A stretch of DNA of 5,000 nucleotides from Flavobacteriales bacterium UBA5869 (GTDB lineage Bacteria; Bacteroidota; Bacteroidia; Flavobacteriales_D; Crocinitomicaceae). The notes under the pieces are model-generated. The model did no database searches. It saw only the letters and a program-made list of their open reading frames with translations, and was not told where the DNA came from. The translations under genes and the position numbers were made by a program. Below are positions 1 through 5,000 of the stretch, in pieces. Location: assembly GCA_002432565.1 (NCBI GenBank), contig DJFP01000080.1, forward strand, positions 7,668-12,667. The letters are read 5' to 3'. Every line of letters starts with the position of its first letter. Positions within the stretch are counted from its first letter, which is position 1.

Positions 1-1451
1 AGCATCGAAGATCCGCCGTCCGGGTAACGGGTATCCAAAGAGCCGGAAGTATCCACCACAATGTCTTGCTTCTCTGCAGTTGATTGGACGCGATCGTATT
101 TGGCAAACAATCCGTATCTGATTTCATGTTTGCGGACTTTTTTCTCCAAATCAAGCAGGAAAGTACTCACCATCACTTTCTCAGTTCTTCGATTTAAAAA
201 ATCGGATTTATAGGCTCTGTCATGGCGGCTCTCCTCAATCCACTGCTGCGAAACATTTGCTTTCACCTGGTCATATAACTGCGTTTTTTTGGTGATGGAT
301 AAATCATAACTGATTAACGATCTGAATTGAGGACCGTAATGCCATTCCGAAAAACGGGGAAGTCCGTTCTTTGTCTGGGTAAGCCTGTCGTATCGATCAA
401 TATCGGAAGAATTCGAAAGCTGCATATTCAGTGTATGGACCACGTGATCGTTTTGTTTGAATGCAATTTTCTGAAGAATGTCGTATTGAGAATAGGCTGA
501 TCCTACCTGTTTGTTTTTGTTCGGATTAACCATCATGGAGTCCGTATCATTGATCCGTTCTACATAAAATGTTCTTTCGCCAAAATCCGGGTACTTGCTG
601 GTTCTTACTTTTCCCTGGGTCAGGTCACCGAAATGAGAATATGTAAAAGCGGTAACTGAAGACCAGCGTTTCCATCCAAGATTCAATGACGTGTGTCCCG
701 AATAGCCGTTTGCAGCAGAAAAGTACCGGGCGTATGAATTCGTTTTGATCAATAGGGTATCGGTTTCAGAGAACAGGGGTTTCATCGTGTGGAAATGCAT
801 GACTCCTCCAAGGGCATCAGATCCGTATACTACCGAGCCTGGACCGTAAACAATTTCAACGCTTTCCAAAGATGCCGGATCGATTGTGAGGACATTCTGA
901 AGGTGACCGCCCCTGTAAATGGCATTATTCAACGGAACACCGTCTACCACGAGTAGTACTTTATTGGTTTCAAATCCCCTGATTACGGGTGAACCGCCTC
1001 CCAATTGGGATTTTTGAACGAAAACAGCTCCGCTGGATGCAAGTACATCGGCGCTGCTGGTTTGATTCATTTGTTGAAGGTCAGAACTCCTGATGGATTC
1101 GATGCGTCTCGGAACATCTGATTTCTTTTCTAAAAACCGGCTTGATGAAACAGTTACTTCATCCAGGTCCATGTTTTTTTCAAGCAGCGAAACAACCGTC
1201 AATTTCCTGTTGGAAATTTGGATGGTCATACTCGCATAATTCGGATGCCGGACGATGATTTCCGAAGGAACAGTAATTCCTATCAGATCCATTAACCCAG
1301 CAGCATTTGAAGTGTAAGCTTTTTGGTTTTGAACCGCAACAGCACCGACAATCGGTTGGTTGGTATAGTTATCGAGAATTTGAAGTTTTTGGGAATGGGC
1401 AAAAGCGGAAACACAGACTGTAACAACCATTGCTGCAACTATTTTGAGCAT
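1..1451 (-). CDS. TonB-dependent outer-membrane receptor, haem/haemoglobin-receptor-like (C-terminus beyond window)
   Basis: This is an outer-membrane transporter that takes up a ligand using TonB-ExbBD energy. The frame is open from an ATG at 1451 down to base 1, giving 483 codons plus two bases. Residues 1-20 are a signal peptide ending AHS before Q21. About residues 21-92 resemble a carboxypeptidase-regulatory-like domain (NQPIVGAVAV at 31-40). DLDEVTVSSSR (95-105 region) is a TonB-box-like segment. The plug spans about 110-222, with signature stretches IRGFETNKVLLVVDGVPLNN (157-176), ESVEIVYGPGSVVYGSDALGG (about 196-216) and RGGHLQNV (180-187). The beta-barrel starts near 230. YDRLT (354-358) and EWHYGPQ (369-375) recall the EWYYGPQ stretch I remember from haem/haemoglobin-type receptors, so iron or haem uptake is the favoured but unproven substrate. 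Such receptors are usually 700-800 residues, so roughly a third is missing. ATG 1451 is chosen because it leaves Lys3 ahead of the hydrophobic core; Met8 would lose it. No Shine-Dalgarno sequence precedes it. Confidence 0.93.
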   Translation of the reverse strand, partial: MLKIVAAMVVTVCVSAFAHSQKLQILDNYTNQPIVGAVAVQNQKAYTSNAAGLMDLIGITVPSEIIVRHPNYASMTIQISNRKLTVVSLLEKNMDLDEVTVSSSRFLEKKSDVPRRIESIRSSDLQQMNQTSSADVLASSGAVFVQKSQLGGGSPVIRGFETNKVLLVVDGVPLNNAIYRGGHLQNVLTIDPASLESVEIVYGPGSVVYGSDALGGVMHFHTMKPLFSETDTLLIKTNSYARYFSAANGYSGHTSLNLGWKRWSSVTAFTYSHFGDLTQGKVRTSKYPDFGERTFYVERINDTDSMMVNPNKNKQVGSAYSQYDILQKIAFKQNDHVVHTLNMQLSNSSDIDRYDRLTQTKNGLPRFSEWHYGPQFRSLISYDLSITKKTQLYDQVKANVSQQWIEESRHDRAYKSDFLNRRTEKVMVSTFLLDLEKKVRKHEIRYGLFAKYDRVQSTAEKQDIVVDTSGSLDTRYPDGGSSM

Positions 1452-1504
1452 AATTTGGAAAGAGGTAATAAGGATTTTCACGCAGTAATTAACGATTTGA
1501 GTAC

Positions 1505-1534
1505 TAAGTAATCTGTTTTTTTGACGCTGTCAAA
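1505..1534 (-). promoter_or_regulatory. Candidate promoter of the TonB-dependent receptor
   Basis: On the minus strand TTTGACA (plus 1528-1534) contains a perfect TTGACA -35 hexamer and also the TTTG that Bacteroidota use at -33. Exactly 17 bases later lies TACTTA (plus 1505-1510), a weak -10 match; it keeps only the TA of both TATAAT and TAnnTTTG. Transcription would begin near 1498 and give a leader of about 47 bases before the ATG at 1451. The position and spacing fit, but the weak -10 makes this tentative. Confidence 0.3.
1520..1534. repeat. Short inverted repeat overlapping the candidate -35 element
   Basis: TTTGAC (1520-1525) and GTCAAA (1529-1534) are perfect inverted arms around a 3-base centre. 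With one mismatch the symmetry extends through flanking T and A runs to about 1516-1538. It sits over the proposed -35 of the receptor gene, so it could be an operator half-site pair. The rest of the 1452-1746 intergenic region showed no convincing gene or terminator. On the permease side there are only imperfect TAnnTTTG-like matches, such as TTATTTTG at 1719-1726 with TTTG at 1704-1707, and their spacing (11 bases) is too short. Confidence 0.35.
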
Positions 1535-1746
1535 CAAAATCCTTGTGAAATAGTGTTGTATTCTTGGATTTGAATCGGACAGAAACCTGGAGTTATCAGA
1601 TGAATCCCGAATAATATTCAACTTGATGAAGGATTTTTTTAATAGGTAACCATCTTTCATGAATAGCCATTAACTTTAAACTTCACATTCGGATAATCGG
1701 GAGTTTGTTTAATTTGTTTTATTTTGCTTCCCGCTAACAAGTAACT

Positions 1747-2526
1747 ATGGTCATTGAGTATATAACGATTTGCTTTTTTTCACTGCTCGGTTCCGGGCTG
1801 ACATTTTTTTCTGGATTTGGCCTAGGAACGATACTTGTTCCTGTTTTTGCCATTTTCTTTCCGCTGGAAATAGCCATATCCCTGACCGCAATTGTTCATT
1901 TTCTGAATAATCTTTTCAAGCTTTTCCTGGTGGGGAGAAATGCCAGTAGGAGAGTTGTCATTCGCTTCGGAATACCCGCCATTCTTTTTGCATTCCTGGG
2001 AGCTTACCTGTTAACCGTAATTTCCGGTGTTCAGCCGTTATTTTCTTACTCTTTTCTAAACAAAACCGCTGATGTTACATGGGTAAAACTCATCATAGGA
2101 TTATTGCTGGCATTTTTTGCCTTAGTGGATCTCATTCCATCTTTATCGAAAATAAACTTTAGTCAAAAATACATACCGCTTGGAGGCGTATTGAGTGGTT
2201 TTTTCGGTGGACTTTCCGGGAACCAGGGTGCTTTAAGATCCGCCTTTCTAATTCGGGCAAACTTATCGAAAGAGCAATTTATCGCTACCGGAGTAATCAT
2301 AGCTGTTCTTATTGATCTTTCGCGATTGACTATTTACGCCGCCGATCTTTCAAAACAGTACGATAAACTGGACTATTTACTGTTAACTCTGGCAGTTCTA
2401 TCCGCATTCTTAGGAGCCTATGCCGGAAATAAGCTGTTGAAGAAAGTAACGATCGGGTTTCTTCAAACCTTCGTCGCAATCATGCTTTTAGTGTTTTCCA
2501 TGCTTTTAATGACCGGAATTTTGTAA
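1747..2526 (+). CDS. TauE/SafE-family (DUF81, COG0730) membrane permease
   Basis: This 259-residue inner-membrane protein is nearly all hydrophobic, with about eight predicted membrane segments in two related halves. Each half opens with a glycine-rich hairpin: SGFGLGTILVP at 22-32 and SGFFGGLSGNQGA at 150-162. In the first half a basic cytoplasmic-type loop, GRNASRR (63-69), follows the second helix. FGIPAILFAFLGAYLL (74-89) and LLTLAVLSAFLGAYAGNKLL (212-231) look like repeat counterparts of each other. This two-fold glycine-rich architecture and the length match the TauE/SafE family, whose members are proposed exporters of sulfite, sulfoacetate or related anions. Substrate is not determinable from sequence, and many family members have none assigned. 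The gene is divergent from the receptor, and no sulfur-metabolism gene is visible nearby. The ATG at 1747 is the first possible start and puts the first helix right at the N-terminus; no Shine-Dalgarno sequence is present. A 473-bp gap separates it from the next gene, so it is probably transcribed alone. Confidence 0.88.
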   Translation: MVIEYITICFFSLLGSGLTFFSGFGLGTILVPVFAIFFPLEIAISLTAIVHFLNNLFKLFLVGRNASRRVVIRFGIPAILFAFLGAYLLTVISGVQPLFSYSFLNKTADVTWVKLIIGLLLAFFALVDLIPSLSKINFSQKYIPLGGVLSGFFGGLSGNQGALRSAFLIRANLSKEQFIATGVIIAVLIDLSRLTIYAADLSKQYDKLDYLLLTLAVLSAFLGAYAGNKLLKKVTIGFLQTFVAIMLLVFSMLLMTGIL

Positions 2527-2829
2527 GCAGGTTTTCACTCCTCATGCGGCCTGTCGGATCAATTGGAATTTTTCTAAAGGATCCTGATTGACCAATAAAA
2601 CATTAATTTTTACTTCATTATTTGAATCCCAGATCGTTTTAGTTAAAATAATAACAGCTATAAATTTATTCACATGTATCTCATTGATACTGAATTGACC
2701 GTTTTCTACATTCTTAAGACTCAAATTGAAGCAGGCTTTTTATTTTGAAAGGTTCATTGTATGCCTTAATTTTTGGGAAAAGGGAAGTTTTTCGGGTAGA
2801 AATGAATCATCAAAAATCCGTTGGGTATG

Positions 2830-2843
2830 TTTTGTAAACAAAA
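2830..2843. repeat. 14-bp AT-rich palindrome
   Basis: TTTTGT and ACAAAA are perfect inverted arms around a central AA. It lies about 160 bases upstream of the secreted-protein pair. Because it is made almost wholly of A and T it could arise by chance; a regulator-binding site is possible but unsupported. Confidence 0.25.
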
Positions 2844-2945
2844 TAAGCGGTTAAGTTGGAAATACAACATGCGAACAATTTTTGATGCATTTGTTATTTT
2901 TTCAATCTACGAAAAGAAGTTTATTAACTTTCGCTCCGAAAAAAT

Positions 2946-2973
2946 GTTGTTTTTTAGACATTTGGAAAACAAC
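2946..2973 (+). repeat. Inverted repeat or hairpin in the leader of the secreted-protein pair
   Basis: GTTGTTTT (2946-2953) and AAAACAAC (2966-2973) are perfect 8-base inverted arms. As RNA the stem could extend by two U-G pairs and one A-U pair to 11 pairs closing a 6-base loop. It ends 26 bases before the ATG at 3000. There is no T run after it, so it does not look like an intrinsic terminator. It could be a 5'-UTR structure or an operator. Confidence 0.35.
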
Positions 2974-2999
2974 CAAAATAAACCATAAACTGTATACTT

Positions 3000-3524
3000 A
3001 TGAACGGCAAACGGCAAATTGGAATACTACTGACATTCCTGCTCCTGTTTTGTATCAACTTCATCAGTCTCTCCCAGGACTCAGGAAAGAAATACAAACC
3101 CAGACAATTTCGAAAAGAACCCATTTGGATTGAAATGATGAATGATCCGAACGCGAACTATTATCTCACAATCAGAGCCTTTAGAGAATTTTGGAAGAGC
3201 AGGGTATTACCTGAAGAACCCTTTGAAAATCATGAACTGGACACATTCGAAAGAGAAGTGGGCTTAGAACAGGATGAAGAATCGGAGGAAGAACGCAAAC
3301 GGGAGCACGCCCGAAAAGAAAAAAAGCGAAAGCGAAAAGGAAAACCGGACGAAACAATGCTTTATGCGGCTGAGGTTCGCGCATTTAAAGGATGGATGAA
3401 AGCTGTAAAGCCCTGGGTTCGTGAGGATGGAAGTATCGTTTCTCCGGAGGAACAGCAAAAAATCATTGATGCTCAATCCGAAGAGCGAAAAAAGATAGAA
3501 GAACTCAATACTCCTAAAAAGTAA
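3000..3524 (+). CDS. Small secreted protein of unknown function, highly charged
   Basis: The 174-residue product is not a family I can name. Residues 1-25 form a signal peptide (basic NGKR, a hydrophobic core at about 8-22, then SLS before Q26). Cys18 is preceded by Phe, so it does not make a proper lipobox and the protein is probably not a lipoprotein. A conserved-looking globular part, KEPIWIEMMNDPNANYYLTI (39-58) followed by FREFWKSRVLPEEPFE (61-76), is rich in aromatic residues. Next comes an acidic stretch (about 77-98), then a strongly basic one (RKREHARKEKKRKRKGK, 99-115), then a second aromatic helix-like part (EVRAFKGWMKAVKPWV, 125-140) and a charged tail (150-174). The gene lies six bases before the Asp-box protein gene and almost certainly shares its transcript. 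A role as its secretion, assembly or surface partner is inference from context only. The ATG at 3000 is chosen because the signal peptide begins there. Confidence 0.85.
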   Translation: MNGKRQIGILLTFLLLFCINFISLSQDSGKKYKPRQFRKEPIWIEMMNDPNANYYLTIRAFREFWKSRVLPEEPFENHELDTFEREVGLEQDEESEEERKREHARKEKKRKRKGKPDETMLYAAEVRAFKGWMKAVKPWVREDGSIVSPEEQQKIIDAQSEERKKIEELNTPKK

Positions 3525-3530
3525 TTTCCG

Positions 3531-5000
3531 ATGAAAAAAATACTACTTATATGCGCAGTTCTGCTGAGTATCTGCTCGTATGCGCAATTAGCCAACTGGA
3601 CACCGGTTCCCGGCGGGACGAATTTCCCCACAAATACTTCCGGACAAATACACGGTTTCTGCCGGATCAGTCAAATGAAGTTTCATGCTTCTGATACCAA
3701 TAAATATTATGCGGTTACCGGCGAAGGCGGACTATTCTTCTCAAACGATCAGGGAGCAAACTGGACAGTGGCACCCGGAACGGATGTACTGACGAATAAC
3801 TGTGCTTCCATTTGTATCGATTATACCAATGATCAGCACTTACTTTTGGGAACCGGCGACGCCAATTATTATTCCAATAGTTCTGCCGGATTAAGAAAAT
3901 CAAACGATGGGGGAGTAACTTTTACTGCCACTAGTCTGACAAACTGTTTGGTGATCGAAATTATTCAAAATTCAACCAATTCTCTGGAATACATTGCCGC
4001 CACCAATAAAGGGATTTATAAGTCAACAGATGGTGGAAACAACTGGACGGCTTCTACCGCTACAAATATTCCTTTTTCAGACATGAAAGTGAATACAGCA
4101 GCGAATTCCCAAATTGTTTATGCATGTACGGAGGAAGATGTGCCACGTTTTTACAGATCCACCAATTTCGGTACCAGCTGGACGCAAATAACCAGCGGAG
4201 TGATTGCTTCAACAGCAGATATACAGTCGGGATCGCGTATTGGCGTAACTCCTGCTAATCCGAATATCGTATACCTGTCAATTGTCGGAGGGGGAGGTAT
4301 TATCCTGAAATCCACAGATGGTGGTTTGACTTTTACAACCCAAAAAGCGCAGGGAAGTCCGTATATTACTTTTTACGACGATGACCAAACCGAAGGTGGG
4401 CAGGGAAATTACAACCACACCATTACCGTAGACCTGGTGGATCCCACTAAATTATGGCTGCAATCGCATTGTACCTGGTATTCTTCGAACAGCGGTGTTA
4501 CCTGGACATTGTTAACCCACTGGTGGGAAAAATGCCACACGGATATGCATCAAATTGAGCAGGCACCGTTCAATCGCAACAAATTGTACAGTATGAACGA
4601 CGGAGGTGTTTGGTTGAGTACCGATGGTGGGAATAACTGGACCCCGGTAAGTAACGGGCTTTATGCCTATGAGATCGGCAACAAGTGCGGGATTGGCAGC
4701 CAGGTCGACAAAGATTTTATCTCTATCGGAACACAGGATAACGGACGTGTTATTGCCAATGCGACTGGCTGGTTCACTACCGGCGGCGGCGATGATTATG
4801 CCAAGCGTCAATGTGACTATAACGGCAATATTTATTTTGACGGTACGGAACGACAACTCAATCACACGGGAGCTACCGGAGATTATGGACTTCCGACAAC
4901 CAACTGGAATGCTTTCGGATTTAACCGCACGAACGTCAATTTAGGATTTGTCGGAGTAACGAATGTTTATAGAACCACGAATCTGACGGCAGGAACACCG
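3531..5000 (+). CDS. Large secreted Asp-box (BNR/sortilin-VPS10-like) beta-propeller protein (C-terminus beyond window)
   Basis: The frame is open for 490 codons to the right edge. Residues 1-18 are a signal peptide (MKK, hydrophobic core, then SYA before Q19). The mature part carries seven Asp-box motifs of the form S-x-D-x-G-x-x-W/F, beginning at residues 71, 124, 165, 210, 261, 318 and 363; 41-57 residues separate them, about one per propeller blade. Other family-like marks are WWEKCHTDMHQIEQAP (331-346), which contains HxDxH, and ISIGTQDNG (397-405) followed by TGGGDDYA (417-424). These recall the exported glycosyl-hydrolase-like or VPS10-like proteins of Bacteroidota, many of which end in a type IX secretion sorting domain; here that end is out of view. 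Asp boxes are structural, so they do not prove sialidase or glycosidase activity, and no catalytic set was identified. The mature part has nine cysteines, which fits an exported disulfide-bonded protein. The ATG at 3531 is six bases after the previous stop, without a Shine-Dalgarno sequence. Confidence 0.9.
   Translation, partial: MKKILLICAVLLSICSYAQLANWTPVPGGTNFPTNTSGQIHGFCRISQMKFHASDTNKYYAVTGEGGLFFSNDQGANWTVAPGTDVLTNNCASICIDYTNDQHLLLGTGDANYYSNSSAGLRKSNDGGVTFTATSLTNCLVIEIIQNSTNSLEYIAATNKGIYKSTDGGNNWTASTATNIPFSDMKVNTAANSQIVYACTEEDVPRFYRSTNFGTSWTQITSGVIASTADIQSGSRIGVTPANPNIVYLSIVGGGGIILKSTDGGLTFTTQKAQGSPYITFYDDDQTEGGQGNYNHTITVDLVDPTKLWLQSHCTWYSSNSGVTWTLLTHWWEKCHTDMHQIEQAPFNRNKLYSMNDGGVWLSTDGGNNWTPVSNGLYAYEIGNKCGIGSQVDKDFISIGTQDNGRVIANATGWFTTGGGDDYAKRQCDYNGNIYFDGTERQLNHTGATGDYGLPTTNWNAFGFNRTNVNLGFVGVTNVYRTTNLTAGTP
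3741..4640 (+). repeat. Seven Asp-box coding repeats
   Basis: The eight-residue boxes are encoded at 3741-3764 (SNDQGANW), 3900-3923 (SNDGGVTF), 4023-4046 (STDGGNNW), 4158-4181 (STNFGTSW), 4311-4334 (STDGGLTF), 4482-4505 (SSNSGVTW) and 4617-4640 (STDGGNNW). The third and seventh are identical in protein but differ in codons, so they are old repeats and not a recent duplication. The fourth and sixth replace the key Asp with Asn. Confidence 0.9.

Larger units (their letters stand above)
2527..2999. other. Intergenic region, AT-rich, no convincing gene
   Basis: This gap separates the permease from the secreted-protein pair. All plus-strand frames are stop-rich. On the minus strand a frame is open from about 2739 to a stop at 2542-2544, but it has no ATG, only a TTG at 2724, and the product resembles nothing I recognise. 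No strong GC-rich hairpin followed by a T run marks the permease terminator; only weak CAGG/CCTG (2528-2553) and ATTGG/CCAAT (2562-2596) pairings were found. The promoter of the downstream pair should lie here, but no TTTG plus TAnnTTTG pair with proper spacing was seen. TAACTTTC at 2925-2932 and TATGTTTT at 2826-2833 are single 7-of-8 matches to the -7 element. Confidence 0.6.

Noticed and set aside
1478..1660. 60-residue minus-strand open frame between the receptor and the permease
   Set aside because: The product has no recognisable domain, there is no start signal, and it covers the likely receptor promoter. It is probably chance.
2528..2596. Possible terminator after the permease gene
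   Set aside because: The pairings are only 4-5 bases with long loops and no following T run, so they do not meet the pattern of an intrinsic terminator.
2542..2739. Minus-strand open frame of about 60 residues in the 473-bp gap, possible gene remnant
   Set aside because: It has no ATG, only a TTG at 2724; there is no family resemblance, and no flanking repeats would suggest a mobile-element relic. It remains the best candidate for a decayed or tiny gene there, but is not supported.
2882..3133. Plus-strand open frame of 83 residues overlapping the start of the small secreted protein
   Set aside because: It is in another frame, lacks a signal peptide or domain, and conflicts with the well-supported gene at 3000.
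3181..3476. Two minus-strand open frames opposite the charged-protein gene
   Set aside because: They are antisense shadows of a purine-rich coding stretch; the Phe/Leu-rich products come from the Lys/Glu codons of the real gene.
3741..4640. Assignment of the Asp-box protein as a sialidase
   Set aside because: Asp boxes are structural and occur in many propellers; the arginine triad and other sialidase catalytic residues were not identifiable.
4512..4944. Overlapping open frames on both strands within the Asp-box protein gene
   Set aside because: The sense frame with seven Asp boxes is clearly coding here; these are shadows without domains.

Overview
The window looks like chromosomal DNA from a member of the Bacteroidota, probably a flavobacterium-type organism. 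This is inferred from four things: a SusC/FepA-style TonB-dependent receptor with an N-terminal carboxypeptidase-regulatory-like domain, a long exported Asp-box (BNR/sortilin-like) protein of the kind that often carries a type IX secretion signal, the absence of Shine-Dalgarno sequences before all four genes, and exported proteins whose predicted mature N-terminus is always glutamine. No species can be named from the sequence alone.

Layout. Positions 1-1451 (minus strand) hold the N-terminal 483 codons of a TonB-dependent outer-membrane receptor, cut by the left edge; its best resemblance is to haem/haemoglobin-type iron receptors. A 295-bp divergent intergenic region (1452-1746) holds a candidate promoter for the receptor with an inverted repeat over its -35 element. 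Positions 1747-2526 (plus) encode a complete TauE/SafE-type membrane permease. A 473-bp gap (2527-2999) has no convincing gene but contains two short inverted repeats, one of them a possible 5'-UTR hairpin. Positions 3000-3524 (plus) encode a small, highly charged secreted protein of unknown function. Six bases after its stop, a large secreted Asp-box beta-propeller protein begins (3531) and runs off the right edge.

How the genes fit together. The receptor and the permease are divergent and need not share a function. The small charged protein and the Asp-box protein form a tight two-gene unit, both with signal peptides, so they probably act together at or outside the cell surface. No mobile element, CRISPR array, RNA gene or defence system was seen. 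The most interesting item is this secreted pair, because the small partner has no recognised function.
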